The notes: generated by a model not told the origin, from the sequence alone. DNA of 64,000 nt from Leeuwenhoekiella aestuarii (GCF_004104055.1 NZ_QOVJ01000003.1:248001-312000); one strand, 5' to 3'. Positions 35,310 to 45,300 are shown, counted from the stretch's first letter. Translations and numbers: made by a program.

Positions 35310-35335
35310 AATACTTTAAAGATAAAAATACTTTA
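35310..35335 (+). promoter_or_regulatory. Direct repeats in Lrp-tdh spacer
   Basis: AATACTTTA occurs at 35310-35318 and 35327-35335 (17-base step). A third, weaker TACTTTA is at 35376. Candidate Lrp-binding or promoter sites between the divergent Lrp and tdh genes. AT-richness lowers confidence. Confidence 0.35.
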
Positions 35336-35410
35336 TTTTTTTGATTTAACAGATAATTAAAAGGTTTCAGATTGCTACTTTATATTTTTATACTGTTAAA
35401 ACTTTCAGTC

Positions 35411-36364
35411 ATGAAAATATTGATTACAGGAGCTTTTGGTCAGTTAGGAACCGCTTTAACCGAGGCGTTGATCAACAAGTATAGCAATAATTCTGTTGTA
35501 GCAACAGACTTGCACATTAGAGATACATTTGATTGTGAAACTTTAGAGCTTGATGCTACTAATCTGGAAGCTTTGGATGAAGTTGTGCGTACGCATCAAA
35601 TTACTCAAATCTATCATTTGGCAGCAGTTTTATCTGCAAAAGGAGAATTAGAACCTTTAAAAACCTGGGATCTTAATAATTCAACTTTTTTCAATGTTTT
35701 AGAGGCAGCGCGATTAAATGACGTGCGAAAAGTTTTTTTTCCGAGTTCTATTGCTGTTTTTGGAGCTGATGCCCGTAATCAAATTACTTCAAATGACTTT
35801 CCTTTAAATCCAACAACCGTTTACGGAATTAGTAAAGTTGCCGGAGAACAATGGGCAAACTATTATAATATAAAATATGGAATGGATGTACGTTGCCTGC
35901 GTTATCCGGGACTCATAAGTTACCAGTCTTTTCCGGGAGGAGGAACAACAGATTACGCAGTAGATATTTTTCATAAAGCGATAAAAGGAGAAGATTTTGA
36001 GTGTTATTTGAGAAAAGATACTCAATTGCCTATGCTTTATATGGATGATGCAATTGATGCGACAATCCGTTTGATGGATGCTCCAAAGAAAGCAATCACT
36101 CGCGTAGGTTATAATATTCAGGGAATGAGTTTTTCTCCGGAAATGATTGCAGAAGAGATCCGTAAAAATATTCCTAAACTTACAGTAGTATACAATCCAG
36201 ATAACCGTCAGAAAATAGCTGAAAGCTGGCCTGTCGCATTAGACGATACTCCTGCACGTATGGATTGGGGTTGGGAGCCAGAATATGATTTAAAACGTAT
36301 GACCGAAGAAATGTTATATAGATTGGATCAAAAAAAAAGAACTAACGCGTTTATGCACGCTTAA
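35411..36364 (+). CDS. L-threonine 3-dehydrogenase, SDR/epimerase type
   Basis: Oxidises L-threonine to 2-amino-3-ketobutyrate with NAD+. The protein has the SDR nucleotide-binding loop [12 protein letters not shown], an AAVLSAKGE region, and [12 protein letters not shown] with the catalytic Tyr and Lys. It looks like the NAD-dependent epimerase family that includes short-chain Tdh enzymes, about 318 residues. An upstream ATG at 35372 exists, but [11 protein letters not shown] is the natural start. The next gene, 2-amino-3-ketobutyrate CoA ligase, follows 11 bases later, strongly supporting the threonine pathway role. Confidence 0.88.
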   Translation: MKILITGAFGQLGTALTEALINKYSNNSVVATDLHIRDTFDCETLELDATNLEALDEVVRTHQITQIYHLAAVLSAKGELEPLKTWDLNNSTFFNVLEAARLNDVRKVFFPSSIAVFGADARNQITSNDFPLNPTTVYGISKVAGEQWANYYNIKYGMDVRCLRYPGLISYQSFPGGGTTDYAVDIFHKAIKGEDFECYLRKDTQLPMLYMDDAIDATIRLMDAPKKAITRVGYNIQGMSFSPEMIAEEIRKNIPKLTVVYNPDNRQKIAESWPVALDDTPARMDWGWEPEYDLKRMTEEMLYRLDQKKRTNAFMHA

Positions 36365-36375
36365 AAAAGAGACTC

Positions 36376-37563
36376 ATGTTCACATCAGTTAGAAAAAGTA
36401 TACAAAAAGAATTAGAAGAGATAAAAGAGGCCGGTCTATATAAAGAAGAGCGCATTATAACCACACCTCAAAAAGCCGAAATAAATACTGAGAAAGGAAG
36501 TGAAGTACTCAATTTTTGTGCAAACAATTACTTAGGACTTTCTTCTCATCCAGATATTATAGAAGCAAGTATAGATACCATAAGAAGCCATGGTTATGGT
36601 ATGTCTTCTGTACGTTTCATCTGCGGAACGCAGGATATTCATAAAGAACTTGAGCGTAAAACAGCTGAGTTTTTAGGGATGGAAGACTGTATTTTATATG
36701 CAGCAGCTTTTGATGCTAATGGTGGTGTTTTTGAGCCAATTTTGACTAAAGAAGATGCAATCATTTCAGATGAATTGAATCACGCCAGCATCATAGACGG
36801 TATCCGGTTGTGTAAAGCCGCACGCTACCGTTATAAAAACAATGATATGGAAGCGCTAGAGGAAGAATTGAAAAAGGCTTCCGGGGCGCGACGTAAATTG
36901 ATTGTTACCGACGGAGTTTTTTCTATGGATGGTACTATCGCCCAACTTGATAAAATCTGTGATCTTGCTGAAAAATACGATGCAATGGTAATGGTAGATG
37001 ATTGTCACGCGACTGGGTTTATAGGTGAGAATGGTAAAGGAACGCATGAGTATAATAACGTAATGGGGCGCATTGATATCATTACCGGTACTTACGGTAA
37101 AGCATTAGGTGGAGCTTCTGGTGGTTTTACAGCTGCTCGTAAAGAAATCGTAGATATGCTACGTCAAAAATCAAGACCTTATTTATTCTCAAACACATTA
37201 GCGCCTGCAATTGCGGGAGCTTCTATCAAAGCGATTGATATGCTGCGTGAATCAGGAGACTTAATAACTAAGGTGCAAAACAATGCGACACGTTTTAGAA
37301 ATGAAATGGTAGAAGCTGGGTTTGACATCATACCCGGTGAACATCCTATTGTTCCAATAATGTTATACGATGCAAAATTGGCTCAAGAATTTGCAGCTAA
37401 ACTTTTAGATGAAGGGATTTATGTAATCGCATTTTTCTATCCGGTAGTGCCTAAAGAAAAGGCGCGTATTCGCGTACAACTTTCTGCAGGTCATGATGAT
37501 GCACACATAACAAAAGCAGTTGCTGCTTTTACTAAAGTAGGTAAAGCGCTTGGTGTGATCTAA
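36376..37563 (+). CDS. kbl: 2-amino-3-ketobutyrate CoA ligase (glycine C-acetyltransferase)
   Basis: Splits 2-amino-3-ketobutyrate with CoA into glycine and acetyl-CoA. It is an alpha-oxoamine synthase with PLP Lys242 ([13 protein letters not shown]), plus [13 protein letters not shown] and [14 protein letters not shown] motifs. Length 395 is usual. It is the second gene of the tdh-kbl operon, followed by a hairpin terminator about 120 bases later. Confidence 0.95.
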   Translation: MFTSVRKSIQKELEEIKEAGLYKEERIITTPQKAEINTEKGSEVLNFCANNYLGLSSHPDIIEASIDTIRSHGYGMSSVRFICGTQDIHKELERKTAEFLGMEDCILYAAAFDANGGVFEPILTKEDAIISDELNHASIIDGIRLCKAARYRYKNNDMEALEEELKKASGARRKLIVTDGVFSMDGTIAQLDKICDLAEKYDAMVMVDDCHATGFIGENGKGTHEYNNVMGRIDIITGTYGKALGGASGGFTAARKEIVDMLRQKSRPYLFSNTLAPAIAGASIKAIDMLRESGDLITKVQNNATRFRNEMVEAGFDIIPGEHPIVPIMLYDAKLAQEFAAKLLDEGIYVIAFFYPVVPKEKARIRVQLSAGHDDAHITKAVAAFTKVGKALGVI

Positions 37564-37591
37564 TAGAATAAACTAAAATTTCTAATAAACT

Positions 37592-37678
37592 AGCTCGGGG
37601 CAAGTCCATGAGGTTTCCTTAGAAACAAATTTTCAATTTCGCGGCAAGCCTCGGTGTATTATACCTTTTGGCGGTGCC
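37592..37678. other. Structured intergenic sequence, possible dispersed repeat
   Basis: Two related GC-rich stretches, AGCTCGGGGCAAGTCCATG and TCGCGGCAAGCCTCGGTG (37639-37656), stand out in AT-rich DNA between kbl and its terminator. The second resembles the far end of the dispersed element (TTCGCGGG and GCCTCG at about 8590). It does not fold as a tRNA. The rest of the 308-base spacer holds the terminator and the susC promoter. Confidence 0.35.
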
Positions 37679-37682
37679 AATA

Positions 37683-37720
37683 AAAAAAGCCTCACTTTTT
37701 AAAAAATTGAGGCTTTTTTT
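37683..37720 (+). terminator. Terminator after kbl
   Basis: AAAAAAGCCTCA and TTGAGGCTTTTTTT pair, with a long T-run. Confidence 0.85.
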
Positions 37721-37797
37721 ATTAGAGAAAACACGATTAACTATTTTTTAAAATGTTGTTAATTTAATATAATTATTGGGTAACATCTGGGTTAAGA

Positions 37798-37822
37798 TTG
37801 ACTATAGGTATTGATACTTTCG
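37798..37822 (+). promoter_or_regulatory. Putative susC promoter
   Basis: TTG at 37798 (TTGACTATAGG) and TACTTTCG at 37815-37822, similar to the -33 TTG and -7 TAnnTTTG of Bacteroidota, with about 17 bases between starts. It lies 49 bases before the susC ATG. Confidence 0.4.
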
Positions 37823-37871
37823 GAAGCAATAAAAAATTTATCAATCTAATAGTTAAATCTTACTTAATGTT

Positions 37872-40800
37872 ATGACGCATTCGCAAATTAATTTAGCTCG
37901 ATATTTGAGCCATTTAAGGCTTTTAATCTTGCTGTTGCCATTTATAGGTTTTAGTCAAAAACAAATCTCCGGGACAGTTGTAGACAATCAGGGTATGCCT
38001 ATTATAGGAGCCACTGTGGTAGAAAAAGGAACCTCAAATGGAACAACAACAGATTTTGATGGAAATTTTGATTTAGAAATTGCTCAGGATAATTCAATAG
38101 TTAAGATCTCTTATGTTGGTTTTATTACTAAAGAGGTTGCTGCTGGTTCTTCTTCAGTTTTAAATATTACTCTAGAAACAGATACACAAAGTCTGGAAGA
38201 AGTAGTGGTAATAGGTTATGGTACTCAAAAAAGAGAAGAGGTTACCACAGCAATTGCTACCGTAAAATCTGAAGATTTTAATCCTGGTCTGGTGCAAGAC
38301 GCCGGGGACCTTATTAAAGGTAAAGTTGCCGGTCTAAGTATATCTAATGGTTCGGGGGATCCGTCAGCTACCTCAAACGTTTCTTTAAGAGGAGTTTCTA
38401 CACTTCAGGGAAATACCCAGCCTCTTATTTTGATTAATGGCTTACCAGGGAGTTTAAATAGTGTGGCTCCTAATGACATTGAGAGTATAGATGTTTTAAA
38501 AGATGCTTCAGCTTCAGCAATCTATGGTACGCGAGGAGCTAATGGAGTTATCTTAATAACTACAAAAAGCGGTAAGGTAAATACGAAGCCTACTTTATCT
38601 TACTCACACTATGTTTCTTCTTCACAATTTGTAAGAAAAGCAGATTTTTTAGATGCTGGAGATGTGCGCAGGTTACGTGCAGATGGTATTGATTTACCCC
38701 AGTATAATGACTTAGGATACGAGACAGATTGGCTTGATGAGATTACACGAACTGCAGTTACACAAAATCATAACCTTACTTTTAGTGGTGGTGGTGATTA
38801 CTCTACTTATAGTGTGAATGCTAATTATATGGATCAGCAAGGTGTTTTTAAGAAATCATTTAACGAAGAGTTTAGAATAGGAGCAGACCTTACGCATAGT
38901 ATGTATGATGGTGTTTTAAAATTTACAGCAAGTTTTTTAGCCGGCTCTCAGGATATAGGAGCTTTAGGTGATGGGGCTTCTTTTGATAGTAGAATTTACA
39001 GGCAAGCATTAATACGTAATCCAACAGATCGTATTTATAACGATGAAGGAGATTATGTTCAAGATGGTACGGTTTTACAGTATGTAAACCCTGTGAGTAT
39101 GATTGATTTAACAGATGGAGATATTCAGAATGATTGGGTTCGATTAAATGGAAATATAACTTTAGAGCCTGTAAAAGGTTGGGTAAATAATTTATTTGTA
39201 GGTAGTAACAGAAATACTAATCTTAGAGGTTTTTATGAAGCAAAAGAATATTTAGGCTATAACGGAGATAGTAGAAATGGTTTTGCTTCAAGATATACTT
39301 CTAAAAGTAAAACAGACCTACTCGAATTTACTTCAAAATATAGCAAAACATATGACGATCACTCGTTTTCTGTATTAGGAGGTTATAGTTATCAGTATAA
39401 TGTAAATGAAAATTTTTATGCTACAAATAGAGATTTTCCTACTAATGCTTTTGGATATAATAATTTAGGGCAGGGTCAAGGTCTTCAGAATGGATTAGCC
39501 AGTATGGGAAGTGGTAAAGATGACAATACTCTTATAGGTTTCTTCGGTAGAGTTTCATATAGCTATAAATCTAGATACAACTTATTAGCAAGCATACGTA
39601 GAGAAGGTTCTTCTAAATTCGGTACTAATAATAAGTGGGGTAATTTCCCAGCTGTTTCTATTGGTTGGAATATTAGCAGAGAGGAGTTTATGGAAAATGC
39701 AGATTTTGTAAATAACTTAAAACTACGTGCTGGTTATGGGGAAACAGGTATTATTCCTGATGCATCATACTTATCTCAATCCTTATTTTCTTATAGCTCT
39801 AGAGCATATCTAAACGGGGAATGGATTAGAGGACTAACTCCAGATTTACAAGGTGGTAATCCCAACCCGGATCTTAGATGGGAAGTTTCTCGCGAATTTA
39901 ACTTTGGTCTTGACTTTGGATTTTTCAATAATAGAATTAATGGTAGTTTAGATGTATATCATAAAAGAACAAAAGATCTACTATTTGATTATAGCGTACC
40001 TACTCCCCCTAACCTCGTAGGTGTAACAAAAGCAAATGTAGGAGAGATGCAAAATCAAGGGTTTGAATTATTACTTAATGTAAACCCTGTTAATACCAAA
40101 GATTTTTCTTGGGATGCTAATATAACTTTATCGCACAATAAGAATAAGCTGGTAAGCCTTTCTAATGATCTTTATCAAATAGAAGGTAATTATATCAATT
40201 ATGGGACATTAAGTGAACCTGTTTCTCAAATTACACATCGTATTGAGGTAGGACAACCTGTTAGTCAATTCTGGGGCTTAAAGTCTGTAGATGTTGATTT
40301 TTATGAAGCAAGAGATGCTTTTGGCGAGGGGAATTACTGGACAATAGAGCTTCCTGACGGAAGTAGAGTGCCATGGGATAACGCATTGGATACAGATGAA
40401 AACAGACAATTTTTAGGTAATGGAATACCTGCATATAATATAGGTATTACAAATACTTTTAAGTACAAAAGTTTTGACTTAAGCTTTGTATTTACAGGAG
40501 CGTTAGACTTTCAAATACTTAATGCTCAGCGTGTATTCTACGAGTACCCACATATTCCTTATAATGTTTTGAATTCTGCTTTTGATCCTGTTTATGGTAA
40601 AGACGTAACGTTAAGTAATCAAATAGGGCAAAAGTTTGTGAGTTACTACATAGAAGATGGAGATTACCTTAAATTAAACAATGTGACTTTAGGGTATAAT
40701 TTCAATACTACAAACTGGGATATTATTGATGCTTTAAGATTGTATGTATCAGGAAATAATTTAGCAATCATTACAGGTTACTCTGGTATTGATCCTGAAA

Positions 40801-40895
40801 TAAACAGAGGTTCTGTGTTGACTCAGGGAACCGATGATAGAGATAAATACCCAAGCACAAGAACCTTTACGCTAGGGCTCAATGTTAATTTTTAA
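37872..40895 (+). CDS. SusC/RagA-type TonB-linked outer membrane protein
   Basis: A 1007-residue outer-membrane transporter. After the signal peptide (to about residue 27) comes a carboxypeptidase-regulatory-like domain (ISGTVVDNQGMPIIGATVVEKG, then SYVGFITKEV). A TonB-box-like EEVVVIGYGTQKREEV follows, then the plug (LQGNTQPLILINGLPGSL, SIYGTRGANGVILITTKSG) and the 22-stranded barrel ending in a terminal aromatic (LGLNVNF). It imports a bound glycan or peptide oligomer together with SusD. The partner follows 10 bases later. Next to GH28 and LacI genes, a pectin-related substrate is suggested. Confidence 0.96.
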   Translation: MTHSQINLARYLSHLRLLILLLPFIGFSQKQISGTVVDNQGMPIIGATVVEKGTSNGTTTDFDGNFDLEIAQDNSIVKISYVGFITKEVAAGSSSVLNITLETDTQSLEEVVVIGYGTQKREEVTTAIATVKSEDFNPGLVQDAGDLIKGKVAGLSISNGSGDPSATSNVSLRGVSTLQGNTQPLILINGLPGSLNSVAPNDIESIDVLKDASASAIYGTRGANGVILITTKSGKVNTKPTLSYSHYVSSSQFVRKADFLDAGDVRRLRADGIDLPQYNDLGYETDWLDEITRTAVTQNHNLTFSGGGDYSTYSVNANYMDQQGVFKKSFNEEFRIGADLTHSMYDGVLKFTASFLAGSQDIGALGDGASFDSRIYRQALIRNPTDRIYNDEGDYVQDGTVLQYVNPVSMIDLTDGDIQNDWVRLNGNITLEPVKGWVNNLFVGSNRNTNLRGFYEAKEYLGYNGDSRNGFASRYTSKSKTDLLEFTSKYSKTYDDHSFSVLGGYSYQYNVNENFYATNRDFPTNAFGYNNLGQGQGLQNGLASMGSGKDDNTLIGFFGRVSYSYKSRYNLLASIRREGSSKFGTNNKWGNFPAVSIGWNISREEFMENADFVNNLKLRAGYGETGIIPDASYLSQSLFSYSSRAYLNGEWIRGLTPDLQGGNPNPDLRWEVSREFNFGLDFGFFNNRINGSLDVYHKRTKDLLFDYSVPTPPNLVGVTKANVGEMQNQGFELLLNVNPVNTKDFSWDANITLSHNKNKLVSLSNDLYQIEGNYINYGTLSEPVSQITHRIEVGQPVSQFWGLKSVDVDFYEARDAFGEGNYWTIELPDGSRVPWDNALDTDENRQFLGNGIPAYNIGITNTFKYKSFDLSFVFTGALDFQILNAQRVFYEYPHIPYNVLNSAFDPVYGKDVTLSNQIGQKFVSYYIEDGDYLKLNNVTLGYNFNTTNWDIIDALRLYVSGNNLAIITGYSGIDPEINRGSVLTQGTDDRDKYPSTRTFTLGLNVNF

Positions 40896-40905
40896 ATCGT
40901 TGATT

Positions 40906-42507
40906 ATGAAATTTATAAAAGATATTAAAGTTTGTTTATTGTTTTTTGGTTTGACAGCAGTGAGTTGTACAGATCTTGATGAAACGGTTTATAGTAGTAT
41001 AACTGCAGAAGGAACTACCCTAACAGCAGATGATCTAGATGCTATTATAGTACCTCCTTATGCTTCTCTTCGATCTATTTACTGGGGATGGGACGGAATG
41101 TTTGATGTGTATGAAGAGTCTTCAGATTTAATAGTTACTCCTGCTCGTGTAGGAATAGGCTGGGGGCAACAATATGTTAATATGCATCAACACACTTGGC
41201 TTTCAGATTTATCTCATATAGAAGGTTTGTGGAGTAGAACTTATAGTAGTATTAATCAAATTAATAGAGCAATTCTACAGATAGAAGGTCTGGAAAATAA
41301 TGAAGCAACAGATGTTTATTTAGCAGAGCTGAGAGCAATGCGCGCAATGTGTTATTACATTTTATATGATAATTATAGAAGTGTTCCACTTGTAAAACGT
41401 TTTGATTTGCCAGAAGGATTTTTACCGGAGCAAAGCGATAATAAAGAAGTTTATGATTTTATAGTCGCTGAATTGAATGAAGTTATTCCATTGTTAAGTA
41501 CAGATGGTCTGGGAAGCTACGGTAGGTTTAATCAATACGCGGCAAAAATGACTTTAGCTAAAATGTACCTAAATTCAGAAGTTTATATAGGCGAGTCAAA
41601 GTGGGAAGAGGCTATGCGTGAAGTGCAGGATATCATAGATAGTGGAGAGTTTAGTTTAACCTCTGAATTTTCTGATGTTTTTGCATTAGACAATGAGAAT
41701 TTAGTAGAAACTATTTTTGCAATCCCATACGATAATATTGAGGCTAGTGGTTCTTATTTAGCTTTTAAAGCACTTTATGGGAAAAGTAGAGAAACTTTTG
41801 ATTTAGCAGGGTCTCCTTGGGGTGGTAGTGCTGGAATTCCTCAATTTATTGATACTTACGATGAAGATGACGCACGTTTAGAAACAACCTGGTTGGGAGG
41901 ATTACAATATTCTAGCTCTGGAGCACCCATATTGCTTGACGAAAACGACCCTGATAGCCAGTTGAATTATACAAATTATATAAAAAGTGTAAATGAAGCC
42001 GGACCAACGGAAGGTTATAGATTTGTACGTTACGAAATAGGCGCAGGTGTAGTAGCAACGTATGGTACAGATGTTCCTTTTTACAGATATACAGATGCTT
42101 TAATGATCAAAGCAGAATGTTTATTACGTTTAGGAAGAGCAGATGAAGCAGCAAGCATTGTGTCACAGGTGAGGCAGCGAGCTTTTAAAGATTCAGATCC
42201 ATCTAAAGCAGTTGTGACCGGAGCAGAATTATTAGAAGGGAGTACTTATGAATACGGAAAATATGAAGATGGTCAAATTACAAATTATGAAGGTGGTGAT
42301 GACATCGAGTACGGTAGATTTCTGGATGAGCTAGCCTGGGAATTTGTAGGAGAACATCATAGAAAACAAGATTTGATTCGCTTTGGAGTTTACACCACAA
42401 AATCTTGGTTTTCACATTCACCTAATGGAGATTTTAGAGAAATTTTTCCAATACCATTAAGTCAGATGCAAACTAATTCTAACTTAGAACAAAATCCTGG
42501 ATATTAG
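40906..42507 (+). CDS. SusD/RagB family lipoprotein
   Basis: Cell-surface substrate-binding partner of the preceding SusC. The start at 40906 gives a clean lipoprotein signal with Cys21 (GLTAVSC); the ATG at 40882 overlaps the receptor gene and adds eight residues. Typical features are TPR-like helices, LRAMRAMCYYILYDNYRSVPLV, FNQYAAKMTLAKMYLNSEVY, and the C-terminal FLDELAWEFVGEHHRKQDLIRFG with IFPIPLSQMQTNSNLEQNPGY. The length of 534 residues is usual. Terminator follows. Confidence 0.95.
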   Translation: MKFIKDIKVCLLFFGLTAVSCTDLDETVYSSITAEGTTLTADDLDAIIVPPYASLRSIYWGWDGMFDVYEESSDLIVTPARVGIGWGQQYVNMHQHTWLSDLSHIEGLWSRTYSSINQINRAILQIEGLENNEATDVYLAELRAMRAMCYYILYDNYRSVPLVKRFDLPEGFLPEQSDNKEVYDFIVAELNEVIPLLSTDGLGSYGRFNQYAAKMTLAKMYLNSEVYIGESKWEEAMREVQDIIDSGEFSLTSEFSDVFALDNENLVETIFAIPYDNIEASGSYLAFKALYGKSRETFDLAGSPWGGSAGIPQFIDTYDEDDARLETTWLGGLQYSSSGAPILLDENDPDSQLNYTNYIKSVNEAGPTEGYRFVRYEIGAGVVATYGTDVPFYRYTDALMIKAECLLRLGRADEAASIVSQVRQRAFKDSDPSKAVVTGAELLEGSTYEYGKYEDGQITNYEGGDDIEYGRFLDELAWEFVGEHHRKQDLIRFGVYTTKSWFSHSPNGDFREIFPIPLSQMQTNSNLEQNPGY

Positions 42508-42526
42508 AAAAAACCAGACTTGATTT

Positions 42527-42563
42527 AAAAAAAGCTTCATTTCTTAACGAATGAGGCTTTTTT
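42527..42563 (+). terminator. Terminator after susD
   Basis: AAAAAAAGC-TTCATT pairs with AATGA-GGCTTTTTT, with T-run; the stem is imperfect. Confidence 0.7.
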
Positions 42564-42784
42564 ATTTTACGATCTATACCTGGTGTAAAGTCTATAATCA
42601 GTTGATGTGGATTAGATTATTTTAATTCATGGGAAGCAAAAATTAATAGTGGCAATACACTCTATGCAGATTAAAAAGAATAATAAAGTTGCAGTGCTTA
42701 ATTCGTTTATATAAGATAATAATTCTTTACTGATTTTCTCTTTAGATGGCTTAATTAGCAGGAATAAAACGGTTTAGATCATAA

Positions 42785-44098
42785 CTAATCTTCAACGATT
42801 TTTACATTATTCAAAACAAGGTTCTCTATAGATTCTGTATTCTCTAATTGACCATTAGGTGTTTCTAGCTTAATATTTTCAAAAGTGAAATCAGATAATT
42901 TATATTGATCTGAAGCAACAATATTAAACCCAATCTCGCAGGTCAATTTGATGTTTTTCATCTTTATATTGTGGGCAGATGATTTGATTATACTTTTTTC
43001 TCCTTTTAGATTAAAAAATTGAGTCCAAGGTTTAATGAGAATCATGCTTCGCACACTTCCTTTTATGTCTTCAATGGTAATGTACTCATAGGTTTGTGGC
43101 GTATCAGGGCGCATTTTAAGCCAGAAAATACGATGGGCAGTGTCAACGGTGCTTCTACGAAAAATAATGTTGTAATTGTGAATAGATTCGCTTCCGCAGG
43201 TAAGTGCACTGTGACAAAATCCGTAGGTGTTATCCTCGATGATAATGTTTCGGTTTTCACCGTTATTAGGATCTTCATCAGCGTGTGGGCCTTTACCACC
43301 TTTTAAGGCTACAGCATCGTCGTTAACTGCCATATAACAGTTTTTGATCAGCATGTTTTGGCAAGCATCAATATCAACCGCATCAGTACTTGGTGCTTTT
43401 ACAGGTTCTTTAGGAGATGTGATTGTTAGGTTCAAAAGCTTTATATATTCACTTTTGTAAAAATGAGTTGTCCAGAAGGGAGAGTTTTTCAGTTTGATGT
43501 TTTCAATCTGTATGTTTTTGCTGTTAGAAACGTAAACGAGTCTTGGACGCATTTCATCTTTATTGGTACAATCAGGATTCCATTCGCGTCGTAACCAGAA
43601 AGCTTTCCAGTAGCGCAAACCATTTCCGTCAAGGGTGCCTTTTCCCGAAATGGTAAATCCGTCAAGTTTATCGGCATTTACAAGCGCCGGGAAGTACTTT
43701 ACACTTTCTCCTTCAATACGGGTCATTATTACAGGAAAATTACTGATATCATCACTTCCTTTTAAGACTCCATTATCTTCAAGATATAAATGTGTGTTTT
43801 GCTTGAAGAACAGAGACCCGCTTAAAAAAATACCTTTAGGTATGATTATTACACCACCGCCATTATTAGCAGCAGAATCAATAACTGTCTGAATTTTTTC
43901 AGTTTGAATCAGCGTGCTGTCATTTATGACGCCATAATCAGTAATTACATATTTTTTACCTAAATCATCAAGATGTACTCCTTCTGTATTATGAAACCAC
44001 TCTGGTATCACCGTACCATCAGGAAAGCGGTCCTGCCCGTAAGCTACAGTGTTAATAATCAAGACCAAAAATAGAAAGCTTTTTATAAACGTATGCAT
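42785..44098 (-). CDS. GH28-family pectinase-like enzyme, secreted
   Basis: A 437-residue beta-helix hydrolase of glycoside hydrolase family 28 (polygalacturonase/rhamnogalacturonase type), with a signal peptide (about 1-21). The parallel beta-helix is visible in repeats such as NIQIENIKLKNSPFWTTHFY. The catalytic aspartates fall in STDAVDID (238-244) and NDDAVALK (259-266), and a His is in FCHSALTCG (294-302). The usual GHG and RIK motifs are altered (CHS; LKM at 327-329), so it is a divergent member. It sits convergently behind susC/susD and near a LacI regulator, so a pectin or related plant/algal polysaccharide is a likely substrate. Confidence 0.85.
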   Translation of the reverse strand: MHTFIKSFLFLVLIINTVAYGQDRFPDGTVIPEWFHNTEGVHLDDLGKKYVITDYGVINDSTLIQTEKIQTVIDSAANNGGGVIIIPKGIFLSGSLFFKQNTHLYLEDNGVLKGSDDISNFPVIMTRIEGESVKYFPALVNADKLDGFTISGKGTLDGNGLRYWKAFWLRREWNPDCTNKDEMRPRLVYVSNSKNIQIENIKLKNSPFWTTHFYKSEYIKLLNLTITSPKEPVKAPSTDAVDIDACQNMLIKNCYMAVNDDAVALKGGKGPHADEDPNNGENRNIIIEDNTYGFCHSALTCGSESIHNYNIIFRRSTVDTAHRIFWLKMRPDTPQTYEYITIEDIKGSVRSMILIKPWTQFFNLKGEKSIIKSSAHNIKMKNIKLTCEIGFNIVASDQYKLSDFTFENIKLETPNGQLENTESIENLVLNNVKIVED

Positions 44099-44205
44099 AG
44101 AATCTTTTAATTCATTTTTATAAAAGTATCTATATACATCGATATCGTTATCCTGTTCTATCCTGAACTTTTAGAATAATCATTCTGATTGTGAGAAATG
44201 GAGGT

Positions 44206-45228
44206 CTATTTTTTTAAAGAAGATTCGCGAGTAACCAAGGTTCCATCTAAAACTACTTTTGATGGCACGCCCTGTTCTTTATTTTTTAATTTGCTGAGCA
44301 TGATCTTCATCAGCTGATTTGCCATTTCATCAACCGGTTGGGCAAAGGCACTTACAGTAGGGGAATACATTTCAAAAAAGTTACTGTCATCAAAACTAAT
44401 AATGCCCAACTTATTTATGAGTTTTGCATCTATTTGATGAATGCATTTAAGACCGCTCTGTGACAAATAATTAGTTGCAAAAAAGATGGCATCAATATCT
44501 TTATTTTTTTCTATGAATTTTTTAATTTTTTCTCTCGAAGAAGGAATGTTACTGGTGTCGTATGGAATTTTTAAAATATTAGGAGAAAAACCTGATTCTT
44601 CTAAAGCCGCTATATAGCCAGCCTCACGATCGTGCATTTGTATCTGATCTAGATCTATGGTTATAAAAGCAATATTTTTATAACCAGAATCTATGAGGTG
44701 TTGTGTAGATTGTTTAGCGCCTTCAAAGTTATTGATAATAACGTAGTCTGCTTCTAAATCTGGAATCTTACGGTCAAAAAGAACTACCGGAACTTCGTTT
44801 TCTAATAAATATGAAATTTCTTTCTCAATTCCCGGTGGAGGTACGATTATAAAACCGTCTACCTGACGTTCGTGAAACAGGTGAATTAGATCTTGTGTAC
44901 GCTTTACATCATTCTCTGTGCTGCAAAAAAGAACTCGGTAATCATTTTTGTAGGATATATCTTCAATAATTCTACCTACTTTAGAAAAGTGGCTGTTGCT
45001 TATGTCTTCAACCATAAAAACTAAAACTCTGGTACTCCCGGTACGTAAACTACGGGCTACAAGATTAGGTTTGTAGTTTATTTCTTTTAGATGCGCTTCA
45101 ACCTTAGCGATGAGCTCTTTAGAGATTTTCTTTTCTTCTCCTTTGCCGTTTAAAACAAAGGAAACCGTTGTTGTTGAGATGTTTAGTGCGTCTGCAATAT
45201 CCTTAAGAGAAGGTCTTTTTTTTTTCAT
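44206..45228 (-). CDS. LacI family transcriptional regulator
   Basis: A 340-residue regulator: N-terminal helix-turn-helix (SLKDIADALNISTTTVSFVLNGKG) and a periplasmic-binding-protein-like sugar-sensing domain (HERQVDGFIIVPP, VVLFDRKIP, IGIISFDDSN-like segment). It lies upstream of the GH28 gene on the same strand with 107 bases between, and near susC/susD. Control of the pectinase group by a sugar is probable. A TCAAACGTTTGA palindrome 60 bases before its start looks like a self-operator. Confidence 0.93.
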   Translation of the reverse strand: MKKKRPSLKDIADALNISTTTVSFVLNGKGEEKKISKELIAKVEAHLKEINYKPNLVARSLRTGSTRVLVFMVEDISNSHFSKVGRIIEDISYKNDYRVLFCSTENDVKRTQDLIHLFHERQVDGFIIVPPPGIEKEISYLLENEVPVVLFDRKIPDLEADYVIINNFEGAKQSTQHLIDSGYKNIAFITIDLDQIQMHDREAGYIAALEESGFSPNILKIPYDTSNIPSSREKIKKFIEKNKDIDAIFFATNYLSQSGLKCIHQIDAKLINKLGIISFDDSNFFEMYSPTVSAFAQPVDEMANQLMKIMLSKLKNKEQGVPSKVVLDGTLVTRESSLKK

Positions 45229-45288
45229 AAACAGAAACTGTTGAGTGCATTTTATTTCGATTTTAAAATTACCAAAAAAATATACAGT

Positions 45289-45300
45289 TCAAACGTTTGA
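45289..45300. promoter_or_regulatory. LacI-type operator candidate
   Basis: TCAAACGTTTGA is a perfect palindrome with the central CG common in LacI-family operators, 60 bases upstream of the regulator. A related AAACGTT occurs upstream of the second susC at 53147. Confidence 0.55.

Noticed and set aside
37592-37678. tRNA gene
   Set aside because: GC-rich arms do not form a cloverleaf, and no anticodon loop or CCA-end stem is found.
43019-43306. Forward frame of 95 residues inside GH28
   Set aside because: The minus-strand GH28 enzyme with signal peptide and active-site motifs explains the region.
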